From JAJUFS01 sp036381175 (GTDB taxonomy: Bacteria; Pseudomonadota; Gammaproteobacteria; Natronospirales; JAJUFS01), in the NCBI GenBank assembly GCA_036381175.1, contig DASVDI010000055.1:1-64000 (forward strand): a stretch of DNA of 64,000 nucleotides, in the 5' to 3' direction. The position numbers were made by a program, and so were the translations under genes. Numbering within the stretch: position 1 is the first letter of the stretch; each line of letters opens with the position of its first letter. Below are positions 33,443 to 41,641 of the stretch, piece by piece. The notes beneath the pieces are model-generated. The model made no database searches. It saw only the letters and a program-made list of their open reading frames with translations, and was not told where the DNA came from.

Positions 33443-33841
33443 ATGCGTGTGCTGTTCGTTTGTGTCGAGAATTCCTGCCGCAGCCAGATGGCGGAAGGGT
33501 TCGCCAACATGCTGGGCGCCGAAGGCGTGGAAGCGTACAGCGCCGGTTCGGAACCGGGCGGCAGCGTGAACGCGTCTGCCGTCGAGGTGATGCGTGAGAT
33601 GGGTTATGACCTCGGCGCGCACGAATCCAAGTCCGTTGATGACGTTCCGGACATCGAATTCGATTACGTCGTCACCATGGGTTGCGGCGACGATTGCCCG
33701 ATGGTCAAGGCGCGCATGCATATCGACTGGGACATTCCCGATCCGCGCGGCATGGGTCTTGGAGAATTCCGCAGCGTGCGCGACATGATTCGCGAACGCG
33801 TCCAGCGGCTGCTGGCGGCGCCCCGCATCGCCGCCGATTGA
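33443..33841 (+). CDS. arsC: Arsenate reductase / low-molecular-weight tyrosine phosphatase family
   Basis: A 132-residue protein with the LMW-PTP fold. The P-loop is C7-VENSC-R13 followed by SQMAEG, the form CxxNSCRSQ typical of thioredoxin-linked arsenate reductases. The extra cysteines C81 and C85 (VTMGCGDDCP) lie where the arsenate reductase relay cysteines sit, and the acid loop DIPDPRG is present. It therefore probably reduces arsenate to arsenite rather than dephosphorylating proteins. Arsenate enters through Pst, so the place behind phoU makes sense. CAGGGAGAA precedes the ATG. No arsenite efflux gene (arsB/acr3) is in the window. Confidence 0.85.
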   Translation: MRVLFVCVENSCRSQMAEGFANMLGAEGVEAYSAGSEPGGSVNASAVEVMREMGYDLGAHESKSVDDVPDIEFDYVVTMGCGDDCPMVKARMHIDWDIPDPRGMGLGEFRSVRDMIRERVQRLLAAPRIAAD

Positions 33842-33890
33842 TTCGCACCGTGCTAACATCACGCGCCGTGACCGTTACCGGAGTTTTCCG

Positions 33891-34385
33891 ATGCCGTTAC
33901 CGCGCAATCCCCGTGTTCTGAATCTTGCCGGTTTTCTCACCTGCGCCGCGCTGCTGGCGTACGCGTACTTCACCCAGTTTTATCTCGATCTCGAACCGTG
34001 CCCGCTGTGCATTTTCCAGCGCGTCGGCATGATTGCCGTCGGCGTGGTGTTCGTGCTTGCGGCGATTCATGGTCCGCGGCAAACGGGTCGGCGCGTGTAC
34101 GGCGCGTTGATCGTGCTGACCGCACTTGCCGGTGCTGCCGTGTCGGCCAGGCACGTATGGCTGCAGAACCTGCCGCCAGACCAGGTTCCTGCGTGCGGGC
34201 CAGGGCTCGGCTACATGCTGGACGTGTTTTCATTCAGCGAAACGCTGCAGATGGTGTTCACGGGTTCCGGCGAATGCGCGGAGGTCGACTGGTCGTTTCT
34301 GGGATTGTCGATGCCGGCGTGGGTGCTGATCTGTTTCGTCGCACTTGGCGCGTTCGGTGCCTGGAACAACTGGCGGCGTGCGTAG
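33891..34385 (+). CDS. dsbB: Disulfide bond formation protein DsbB
   Basis: The inner-membrane quinone reductase that re-oxidises DsbA. The 164-residue protein has four membrane segments (~12-30, 45-62, 70-88, 142-160). The two periplasmic redox pairs are C37-PL-C40 (EPCPLCIFQR) and the distant pair near residues 104 and 128 (VPACGPGL ... GECAEVDW). Arg in FQR, needed for quinone reaction, is present. Its TAG stop lies in the left arm of a 31-bp palindrome shared with convergent dapE. Confidence 0.94.
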   Translation: MPLPRNPRVLNLAGFLTCAALLAYAYFTQFYLDLEPCPLCIFQRVGMIAVGVVFVLAAIHGPRQTGRRVYGALIVLTALAGAAVSARHVWLQNLPPDQVPACGPGLGYMLDVFSFSETLQMVFTGSGECAEVDWSFLGLSMPAWVLICFVALGAFGAWNNWRRA

Positions 34386-34454
34386 GTTGGGGTGAGCGCA
34401 GCGAACCCCAACAATTCAATGGCGTTGGGGTTCGCTGCGCTCACCCCAACCTAC
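34382..34454. repeat. Perfect 31-bp inverted repeat between dsbB and dapE
   Basis: Arm 34382-34412 (starting GTAGGTTGGGGTGAGCGC) is the exact reverse complement of 34424-34454, separated by 11 bases. Its left arm carries the dsbB stop TAG and its right arm the dapE stop (TAG on the minus strand, 34451-34453). It probably acts as a bidirectional transcription block. A related GTAGGTTGGGGTGAGC element is frequent in many proteobacterial genomes (from memory). Confidence 0.92.
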
Positions 34455-35578
34455 AGAAGCAGATTCGCGAGAACCTGTCCGTAAATTCCGCTCAGTTTCT
34501 CCAGCTCCTCGATCCGCACACATTCATTCACCTGGTGAATGCTCGCATTGCTCACGCCGAGTTCGATCACCGCGGCGCCACTCGGCGCGATAAATCGTCC
34601 ATCCGATGTTCCGCCGCCCGTGCTGTGTTCAGGCTGCCGTCCGGTTTCCTCGCGAATCGCCGCATCCACCGCCTGGGTCAGCGCGCCGTCGGCCGTGAAA
34701 AACGGCCGGCCGGATTCGCGCCAGTCGATATTCCAGTCGAGCTGTCTTCGGTCGAGTATTTTTGCGACCGCCACCTGCAGACCTTGCGCGGTCTGCTCGG
34801 GACAATATCGGAAGTTGAAGCGTGCGGTGAGTTCGCCGGGGATGACGTTATCCGCGCCCGTGCCGGCGTGAATGTTGGAAACCTGGAAGCTTGTGGGCGG
34901 AAAGGTTTCGAAGCCTCCATCCCAGCGCTGTTCCGTCAACTCGCGCAACGCGCCGAGTGCGCGATGAATCGGGTTCACCGCAATTTCCGGATACGCGACG
35001 TGACCTTGCACGCCTTTCACCGTCAACACACCGTTCAATGAGCCGCGCCGGCCGACGCGAATGACATCACCCAGCCTCTTGTTGCTCGACGGTTCGCCGA
35101 CGATGCAGTAATCGATCTTTTCGCCGCGCTGCTGCAATTCCTGCATGACGTGACGCGTACCGTGCTCGGCAATACCTTCCTCGTCGCTGGTGATCAGGAA
35201 AGCAATGCTGCCGTTGAAAGTGGAATGCTTGCCGAGAAAATTTTCGACGGCAGTGATCATGGCGGCGAGTCCGCCTTTCATGTCGGCCGCGCCGCGTCCG
35301 TAAAGAAAACCGTCGTGTTCCGTTGGCTCGAAGGGCGGGAATTTCCATTCGGCTTCCGGACCGGTGGGGACGACATCGGTGTGGCCGGCGAACACGAACA
35401 GCGGTGATGCCTTTCCGTAGCGCGCCCAGAGATTCTTCACGCCGCCCGCATCCATGCGCTCGACAGCAAAGCCAAGCTTCTGCAGACGTTCCGCGATCAC
35501 GTCCTGGCAGCCGCCGTCTTCCGGTGTGACGGAAGGGCGGGCGATGAGCGCTTTTGCGAATTCCAGCGTGGCTGACAT
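34451..35578 (-). CDS. dapE: Succinyl-diaminopimelate desuccinylase
   Basis: A zinc metallopeptidase-family enzyme that removes succinate from N-succinyl-LL-DAP in lysine and peptidoglycan synthesis. The 375-residue product has the M20 motifs FAGHTDVVPTGP (~64-75), YGRGAADMKGG (~93-103, bridging Asp), SDEEGIAEHGTRH (~130-142, catalytic Glu pair), GEPSS and STGGGTSDGRF. The start overlaps the stop of the upstream yffB gene (TGATG). It is the last gene of the run map-glnD-dapC-dapD-yffB-dapE and ends inside a palindrome. Confidence 0.95.
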   Translation of the reverse strand: MSATLEFAKALIARPSVTPEDGGCQDVIAERLQKLGFAVERMDAGGVKNLWARYGKASPLFVFAGHTDVVPTGPEAEWKFPPFEPTEHDGFLYGRGAADMKGGLAAMITAVENFLGKHSTFNGSIAFLITSDEEGIAEHGTRHVMQELQQRGEKIDYCIVGEPSSNKRLGDVIRVGRRGSLNGVLTVKGVQGHVAYPEIAVNPIHRALGALRELTEQRWDGGFETFPPTSFQVSNIHAGTGADNVIPGELTARFNFRYCPEQTAQGLQVAVAKILDRRQLDWNIDWRESGRPFFTADGALTQAVDAAIREETGRQPEHSTGGGTSDGRFIAPSGAAVIELGVSNASIHQVNECVRIEELEKLSGIYGQVLANLLL

Positions 35579-35913
35579 CACATCAACGCCTTGCGCCAGG
35601 TGTTTTCATCGAATCCCGAAAGCAGCTTGTGTTCATTGACGAGCACGGGTCTTTTGATGAGCGCGGGATGGTCCTGCAACAAGGCCGGCAGTGCATTTTC
35701 CGCGCGCGCCTTTTCGGCATCGGACAACTGCCGCCACGTCGTGCCGCGCCGGTTGAGAAGTCCGTCCCCGAGTGCGGCATGCCACGCTTTCAGTGTGTGC
35801 ACTGACGGAACATCATCGCGCACATCGATGAAGTCGTATTCAAGACCGTTGGCGTCCAGCCACTTGCGCGCCTTGCGGCAGCTGTCGCAATTTTTCAGTC
35901 CGTAGAGAATCAT
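35578..35913 (-). CDS. yffB: Spx/ArsC-like thioredoxin-fold protein YffB
   Basis: A 111-residue member of the ArsC/Spx/MgsR family with ILYGLKNCDSCRKARKWL at the N terminus (Cys9-xx-Cys12 pair) and KRPVLVN in the middle. It lies between dapD and dapE, as in many Gammaproteobacteria, overlapping both (ATGA at 35910; TGATG at 35578). Family knowledge: probably a glutathione-dependent thiol reductase rather than an arsenate reductase. The exact role is unknown. Confidence 0.88.
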   Translation of the reverse strand: MILYGLKNCDSCRKARKWLDANGLEYDFIDVRDDVPSVHTLKAWHAALGDGLLNRRGTTWRQLSDAEKARAENALPALLQDHPALIKRPVLVNEHKLLSGFDENTWRKALM

Positions 35914-36743
35914 GCTTCTTCCTGCGCGGATCGGAGGAGTTGATTGATGCCGACCTTGCCGCGCGTCTTCTCGTCGACCTTCTTCACGATCACCGCGCAG
36001 TTCAATGAATACTTTCCGTTGGCAGCGGGTAGTGAGCCAGGCACGACAACGCTGCCGGCCGGCACGCGGCCGTAGAGAACTTCGTCTTTCTCGCGATCGT
36101 AGATGCGCGTCGACTGGCCCAGAAACACGCCCATGCCGATGACGGCGCCTTCCTCCACGATCACGCCTTCAACGACTTCCGAACGCGCGCCGATGAAACA
36201 GTTGTCTTCAATGATCGTCGGCGTCGCCTGCAAAGGCTCCAGCACGCCGCCGATGCCTGCGCCGCCGGAAAGATGCACATGATCGCCGATCTGCGCGCAC
36301 GAGCCGACGGTTGCCCAGGTGTCCACCATCGTGCCTTTCCCGACGCGCGCACCGATGTTGATGTAGGAGGGCATCAGCACCGCATCGTGATCGATGAATG
36401 CGCCCTTGCGCACCATCGCTTGCGGCACGACTCGCACGCCGTCACGCTGGAAATCATCGCGCGAATAATCCGAATACTTCAGCGGCACCTTGTCGAAGTA
36501 ACGGGTTTCGCCGCCATTGATGACATCATTTGCAGACACGCGGAAATACAACAGCACGGCCTTCTTCAGCCATTCGTTGACGGTCCATTGTCCGTCGCCC
36601 TTCTCAGCGATGCGCAGTGTACCGTCGTCCAGTCCGTCGATGGTTTGCAGTACCGCCTCACGCACATCACCGGCGACAGTTGCCGGCGTGATGCTGTCGC
36701 GTTGCTCGAAGGCGCGTTCGATGATCTCCTGAACGTTGTTCAT
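35910..36743 (-). CDS. dapD: Tetrahydrodipicolinate N-succinyltransferase
   Basis: Transfers succinate from succinyl-CoA to tetrahydrodipicolinate in DAP/lysine synthesis. The 277-residue protein has the N-terminal helical domain (GDGQWTVNEWLKKAVLLYFR at ~50-69) and a left-handed beta-helix of hexapeptide repeats (~105-230, e.g. INIGARVGKGTMVDTWATVG, HLSGGAGIGGVLEPLQA). It overlaps dapC upstream (ATGA) and yffB downstream. Confidence 0.95.
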   Translation of the reverse strand: MNNVQEIIERAFEQRDSITPATVAGDVREAVLQTIDGLDDGTLRIAEKGDGQWTVNEWLKKAVLLYFRVSANDVINGGETRYFDKVPLKYSDYSRDDFQRDGVRVVPQAMVRKGAFIDHDAVLMPSYINIGARVGKGTMVDTWATVGSCAQIGDHVHLSGGAGIGGVLEPLQATPTIIEDNCFIGARSEVVEGVIVEEGAVIGMGVFLGQSTRIYDREKDEVLYGRVPAGSVVVPGSLPAANGKYSLNCAVIVKKVDEKTRGKVGINQLLRSAQEEA

Positions 36744-37951
36744 GCTCCCTCTCTTCCCAGTGTTTCGACAAATTCACGAATGCGCCGCATGGCGTCTTCG
36801 CATTCCTGCATATCCGGCACCAGCGAAATGCGAACTCTCCCTTTGCCGGGATTGCCACTCTCCGTGTCGCGCGAAAGGTAACTTCCCGGCAGCAGCGTGA
36901 GATTCTGTTCCGCGAAAAGGCGGCGAACAAATTCTTCATCATCTATTGGGGACGCCGGCCAGAGATAAAATGCGGCCGGCGGCATTTTCACATCCATGAC
37001 GGGCGCAAGGATTTCCATCGCCGTTTCGAACTTGCGCCGATAGTACGCGCGGTTTTCAACGACATGCGCATCGTCGTTCCAGGCTTCAACGCTTGCAAGC
37101 TGCGCGGGCAGCGGCATCGCGCAGCCGTGATAGGTTCGATACAAAAGAAACGGCTGCATGATCGATGCATCGCCCGCAACGAAGCCGGAGCGCAATCCCG
37201 GTACGTTGGAACGCTTCGACAGCGAATGGAAAACAACGGCGCGACGAAAATCATCGCGGCCGGTTTCGCGGCAGACTTCCAGCAATCCTGGCGGCGGCGA
37301 GTTCTCGTCGAAATAGATTTCGGAGTAACACTCGTCGGATGCGATCACGAAATCGTATTTATCGGCGAGATCGAGCGCGCGGCCGAGATACGCTTTATCC
37401 ATCACCGCGCCCGTCGGATTACCGGGCGAGCACAGGAAAAGAACCTGCGCGCGCTTCCAGACATTCTCCGGCACTGCATCGAGATCCGGCAGGAATCCGT
37501 TTTCCTCGAACGTGTTCAAATAATACGGCTCGGCGCCGGCGAGGAACGCCGCACCTTCATAGATCTGGTAGAAGGGATTCGGCATCAACACCAGCGGGTT
37601 TTCCTTCGGGTCGACCACCGCCTGCACAAACGAAAACAATCCCTCGCGCGTGCCGCTTACCGGCACGACGTGCCGCTCCGGATCGAGCATGCCGGGTGCG
37701 AGATCGAAGCGGCGGTTCAGCCAGTTCACGATCGCTTCGCGCAGCTGGGGAACGCCTTTCGCCTGCGGATAACTCGCAAGTCCATCCATGTGCCGGATCA
37801 GTGCGTCGATCACGAAAGCGGGCGGCGCATGCCGCGGCTCGCCGATGGAAAGCGCGATGTGCGATTTATCAACCGGCGGCGTGATGCCGGCCTTGAGTTG
37901 GGCGAGACGTTCGAAAGGATAGGGTTTCAGTTTCGGAAGATTCGGGTTCAT
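36740..37951 (-). CDS. dapC: Succinyldiaminopimelate transaminase
   Basis: A class I/II PLP aminotransferase of 403 residues. The PLP lysine is in SLSKRSNVPGLRSGF (~240-254); the NPTG motif (CSPGNPTGAVM, ~173-183) and the DECYSEIYF segment are present. The SLSKRSN form is typical of DapC. I use ATG 37951 (MNPNLPKLKPYPF) since the family N terminus begins there; the longer frame to 38005 adds unconserved residues. It lies between glnD and dapD, completing three of the four succinylase steps in one run. Confidence 0.93.
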   Translation of the reverse strand: MNPNLPKLKPYPFERLAQLKAGITPPVDKSHIALSIGEPRHAPPAFVIDALIRHMDGLASYPQAKGVPQLREAIVNWLNRRFDLAPGMLDPERHVVPVSGTREGLFSFVQAVVDPKENPLVLMPNPFYQIYEGAAFLAGAEPYYLNTFEENGFLPDLDAVPENVWKRAQVLFLCSPGNPTGAVMDKAYLGRALDLADKYDFVIASDECYSEIYFDENSPPPGLLEVCRETGRDDFRRAVVFHSLSKRSNVPGLRSGFVAGDASIMQPFLLYRTYHGCAMPLPAQLASVEAWNDDAHVVENRAYYRRKFETAMEILAPVMDVKMPPAAFYLWPASPIDDEEFVRRLFAEQNLTLLPGSYLSRDTESGNPGKGRVRISLVPDMQECEDAMRRIREFVETLGREGA

Positions 37952-37982
37952 CGGATTTTTTTCTATGGGCTTTTTCGAATTG

Positions 37983-40616
37983 TCATTGCCGCGCGAGCAT
38001 TCCATTCAGCGCGCGTTCCAGGTCCGCTTGCTGTTCCGTCGCATCCAGCGGCCGGTTGTTTTCATCCGTCACGAAAAAAACGTCTTCGGCGCGCTCGCCG
38101 ACGGTGGTGACTTTCGCGGTCTGCAATCTTACGCCACAGGCGTTGAATGCGCGCCCGATTTCGGAAAGCAGGCCAGGCCGGTCGCCGGCCGTTATTTCCA
38201 CAACCGTTCGCGCGTTGTGCGGATCGCGATGAAAATCAATGCGCGTTGGCGTGTCGAACAACCGCACCTGGCGTGGCACGCGGCGACGCACCGTCAACGG
38301 GCGGTCGCCTTCCTCGCCAAGCCGTTGCGCCAGCGTGCGAACGATCTGCTGTTCGCGCGCTTCGTCTTCGATAGTTTCACCGCCGGCCTCCAGCACCGAA
38401 TAGGTGTGCACCGCGCGTCCCATGCCGACGGAAACCACGCGCGCATCGACGATGTTCAAGCCAAGCTGATCCAGCACCGCGGTTGCGCGTCCGAACAGCG
38501 AACCGTCGTCGCCCGCCGCAATGAACACCGCCGTTCCGCCGAGCTCGGTTTCGCGGCGCACGCGTACCAGCACGTTGTCTGTCGGTGAATCGGCAAGAAT
38601 GCGCGCATGCCAGGAAATCTCGTCCGGCGTGTGGCGCAGGAAATATTCCTCGTTGAAATCCGTCCAGAGAGTGAATACGCGCCGCGTGTCGTGTCCGGCC
38701 GCGGCGAATTTCGCGATGGCCGCTTCCTTCGTTTCCTTGATGAGTTCGTCCTTGTCGATCGGCGTTTCCAGGCCACTGCGAAGCGCGCGGCGCGTTTGCT
38801 CGTAGAGATCGCGGAAAAGTCGCGCTTTCCAGGAATTCCACAGCGCCGGATTCGTGCCGCGCACGTCCGCGACCGTCAGCACGTACAGATAATCCAGGTG
38901 CAATTGATCGCCGATGATCTGCGCGAAATCGTGAATCACCTGCGGGTCGGTCGTGTCTTTCTTCTGTGCCGTGACGGACAGCAGCAGATGGTGTTTCACC
39001 AGCCACGCCACGAGGCGCGCGTCGTACTTGCTGAGCCCGTGTTCGAGGCAGAACGTTTCGGCATCCGCGGCGCCAAGCTCGGAGTGATCGCCGCCGCGCC
39101 CCTTGCCGATGTCGTGGAACAGGCCGGCGAGATACGCGAGTTCCGGTTTTGGCAGGTTCTGCATGATGAGGCTGCAGACAGGAAATTCGCTGTCGAAACG
39201 CGGCAGCGCGAAACGGCGCAGGTTCGAGACGACAAACAAGATGTGTTCATCGACGGTATAGGCGTGGAACAGGTCGAACTGCATGCGTCCGGTGATTGCG
39301 CCGAAGGCGGGAATGTAACGGCCGAGAATGCCGTAGCGGTTCATGCGCCGCAGCTCATGCGTGACGCCGTGCGGCTCGCGCAGGATGCGCATGAACAGTT
39401 CGCGGTTGTATTCGTTGTCGCGGAAATCGTCGTCGATGAGATCGCGGCAATGACGCAACTCGCGGATCGTGGAAGGACTCACGCCCTTGATGCCTGGATT
39501 TTGTTGCAGCAGGAGAAACAACTCGAGCAAGGCGGACGGTTGTTCGCGGAACACGCCAGCGCGCGTGATCTCGATGAAGCCATGGCGCACCTGGAAGCGC
39601 GCGTTCAACGGTTCCGGTGCTTCATCCGCTTCCAGCAGGATTTCTTCCTCGAACAATTCAAGCAGCATCTCGTTGAGACGATTCACTTCCGTGACCGTGC
39701 GGTAATACTGTTGCATGAATTGTTCGACCGCGCGGTTGCTGCCGCGGTCTTCAAAACCGAACTGTTTTGAAAGTTTCAGTTGCGCGTCGAACAGCAGCCG
39801 TTCTTCGTGGCGGCGGTAGAGCAGGTGCAGCGCGAAACGCACGCGCCACAGAAACTGCCGGGCTTCGTCGAGCTTGTCGTATTCATCCCGCGTGAGAAAT
39901 CCGCGCCGCACGAGTTCCTGTAGTGATGCGGCAGCAAAGTGCCGCTGCGCGATCCAGCCGATCATCTGGATGTCGCGCAGGCCGCCCGGCGCTTCCTTCA
40001 CGTTCGGTTCCAGCTTGCGCGCGGTGTGATCGAATTTTTCGTGCCGCTCTTCCTGTTCGCGGCGCTTGGCGATGAAGAACTCGGACGACGGCCAGATGCC
40101 GGGCGGTGCAACCGCCTCGCGCATCTGTTCGAAAAGCGCGCGTTCGCCGATCAGCAGGCGCGCTTCCATCAGCGCGGTCGCAACCGTGATGTCGTCGCGC
40201 GCAGCACTCACGCATTCATCAACCGTGCGCACGCTGTGGCCGATCTCGAGACCGATGTCCCAGAGAAAAGTGATGAAGGCTTCGAGTTTCGGGGCGAGCG
40301 CATCCGGCGGGCATTCGCAGAGCACCATGATGTCGATGTCGGAGGCGGGATGCAGTTCGCCGCGTCCGTAACCGCCGACGGCGACGAGCGCAACGTTCGT
40401 GGCATCGAGATGCCGTTGCCAGGCAAGACGCATGAGCTGATCGACAGCTTGCGAGCGCGCGTGGACCAGCTCGGAAATTTCGACGCCCTGTTCGAACGCG
40501 GCGCCGAGCCGCGCGAACATGCCGCGCACCTCGCCGCGCAACTGCTCGACCGACGCGTCGCCGGTCAGCGTCGAGGAATCGACCAATTCGGGAGTGGAGG
40601 GCAACATTGTCGTCAC
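37983..40616 (-). CDS. glnD: Bifunctional uridylyltransferase/uridylyl-removing enzyme GlnD
   Basis: The glutamine sensor that uridylylates and de-uridylylates PII. The 877-residue protein has the nucleotidyltransferase domain (~75-220) with GGYGRGELHPASDIDIMVL, a helical linker, the HD hydrolase domain (~440-600) with HDIGKGRGGDHSELG, and two C-terminal ACT domains (~690-770 and ~805-877) that bind glutamine. The first codon is either GTG 40616 or ATG 40607; neither has a clear ribosome site. It follows map by 23 bases. Confidence 0.95.
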   Translation of the reverse strand: MTTMLPSTPELVDSSTLTGDASVEQLRGEVRGMFARLGAAFEQGVEISELVHARSQAVDQLMRLAWQRHLDATNVALVAVGGYGRGELHPASDIDIMVLCECPPDALAPKLEAFITFLWDIGLEIGHSVRTVDECVSAARDDITVATALMEARLLIGERALFEQMREAVAPPGIWPSSEFFIAKRREQEERHEKFDHTARKLEPNVKEAPGGLRDIQMIGWIAQRHFAAASLQELVRRGFLTRDEYDKLDEARQFLWRVRFALHLLYRRHEERLLFDAQLKLSKQFGFEDRGSNRAVEQFMQQYYRTVTEVNRLNEMLLELFEEEILLEADEAPEPLNARFQVRHGFIEITRAGVFREQPSALLELFLLLQQNPGIKGVSPSTIRELRHCRDLIDDDFRDNEYNRELFMRILREPHGVTHELRRMNRYGILGRYIPAFGAITGRMQFDLFHAYTVDEHILFVVSNLRRFALPRFDSEFPVCSLIMQNLPKPELAYLAGLFHDIGKGRGGDHSELGAADAETFCLEHGLSKYDARLVAWLVKHHLLLSVTAQKKDTTDPQVIHDFAQIIGDQLHLDYLYVLTVADVRGTNPALWNSWKARLFRDLYEQTRRALRSGLETPIDKDELIKETKEAAIAKFAAAGHDTRRVFTLWTDFNEEYFLRHTPDEISWHARILADSPTDNVLVRVRRETELGGTAVFIAAGDDGSLFGRATAVLDQLGLNIVDARVVSVGMGRAVHTYSVLEAGGETIEDEAREQQIVRTLAQRLGEEGDRPLTVRRRVPRQVRLFDTPTRIDFHRDPHNARTVVEITAGDRPGLLSEIGRAFNACGVRLQTAKVTTVGERAEDVFFVTDENNRPLDATEQQADLERALNGMLARQ

Positions 40617-40639
40617 GGGCCGGACGGGCCGTTACCGGC

Positions 40640-41410
40640 TCAGATGTCCGTTTCCTCGCCGCGACGCGTCAACACCTCGAAGCCTGTGCCGGTCACCAGG
40701 ATCGTGTGCTCCCATTGCGCGGACAGCGAATGGTCCTTCGTCACCACCGTCCAGCCGTCCGGCAGCATTTTCACGTGGCGCTTGCCGGCGTTGATCATCG
40801 GTTCGATCGTGAAGGTCATGCCCGGTGCAAGCTCAAGGCCGGTGCCGGGCTCGCCGTAATGCAGCACCTGCGGATCCTCGTGGAAAATCCGCCCGATGCC
40901 GTGACCGCAATATTCGCGCACCACGGAATAGCCGCGGCTTTCGGCGAGTTGCTGGATGGCGTGGCCGATGTCGCCGAGCTTGACGCCGGGCTTGACCATC
41001 CGGATTCCCGTCAGCAGGCATTCGCGGGTGGTGTCAACCAGGCGGCGCGCCTGGATCGAGGGCTCGCCCACGTAGAACATTTTCGAGGTGTCACCGTGGA
41101 AGTCGTCGTGGATCAGCGTGACGTCGATGTTGATCAGGTCGCCGTTCTTCAGCTTCTTGTCGCCCGGAATGCCGTGGCAGACCACGTGGTTGACCGAGGT
41201 GCAGACCGATTTCGGGAAACCGCGGTAATTGAGCGGGGCGGGGATGGAAGCCTGCGCGTTGACGATGAAATCGTGGCAGATATCGTTCAGCTCGCCCGTC
41301 GTGACGCCCGGTTTGACGTATTCGCCAATCATTTCAAGCACTTCGGCAGCAAGCTTGCCCACCGTGCGCATTTTTTCGATGTCTTCGGGTGTTTTTATGC
41401 TGACGGACAT
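40640..41410 (-). CDS. map: Methionine aminopeptidase, type I
   Basis: Removes the initiator Met from nascent proteins. The 256-residue protein is the short type Ia form. Metal ligands lie in NIDVTLIHDDFHGDTSKMF (two Asp), EYCGHGIGRIFHE (His), MTFTIEPM (Glu) and WEHTILVT (Glu). It is the first gene of the minus-strand run and diverges from rpsB, the usual arrangement. Confidence 0.96.
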   Translation of the reverse strand: MSVSIKTPEDIEKMRTVGKLAAEVLEMIGEYVKPGVTTGELNDICHDFIVNAQASIPAPLNYRGFPKSVCTSVNHVVCHGIPGDKKLKNGDLINIDVTLIHDDFHGDTSKMFYVGEPSIQARRLVDTTRECLLTGIRMVKPGVKLGDIGHAIQQLAESRGYSVVREYCGHGIGRIFHEDPQVLHYGEPGTGLELAPGMTFTIEPMINAGKRHVKMLPDGWTVVTKDHSLSAQWEHTILVTGTGFEVLTRRGEETDI

Positions 41411-41432
41411 GGGAGCTTCCGGATTCGGGAAA

Positions 41433-41461
41433 ATTTGAATGAGGGCAGGCGCTTACGTCAA
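41433..41461 (-). promoter_or_regulatory. Candidate sigma-70 promoter of map-glnD-dap run
   Basis: On the minus strand TTGACG (41461-41456) and TCAAAT (41438-41433) have a 17-base spacer, 23 bases before the map ATG. Found by motif match only. Confidence 0.6.
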
Positions 41462-41469
41462 TAAAGCCT

Positions 41470-41498
41470 TTGCCTGCAAAGGCCGCCTATGGTATAAA
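41470..41498 (+). promoter_or_regulatory. Candidate sigma-70 promoter of rpsB-tsf
   Basis: TTGCCT (41470-41475) and TATAAA (41493-41498) have a 17-base spacer, which leaves a leader of about 135 bases before rpsB. It lies back-to-back with the map promoter. Confidence 0.65.
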
Positions 41499-41524
41499 GC
41501 GCGCGCTTTTTAAGCAAACCAACA

Positions 41525-41544
41525 GGGATTTCGCGAGAAGTCCC
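41525..41544 (+). promoter_or_regulatory. Stem-loop in the rpsB mRNA leader
   Basis: GGGATTTC (41525-41532), GCGA loop, GAAGTCCC (41537-41544): an 8-bp stem with a GNRA tetraloop, early in the long leader. S2 is known to repress its own rpsB-tsf mRNA through the leader in Gammaproteobacteria, so this may be part of that site. Confidence 0.4.
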
Positions 41545-41641
41545 ATACCCCACACACGTTTCGACACAGGCGGCGGGGTGCCCGGGAGAAAACGGGTCGG
41601 CGCCTGGGAAACGTGGAGGCTCAACCCCTGGAGCAAGACAC

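Noticed and set aside
26814..34454. Palindromes as ends of an insertion sequence or composite transposon
   Set aside because: The palindromes at 26814 and 34382 have different sequences, no transposase lies between them and no target-site duplications are seen. They are better read as separate dispersed elements.
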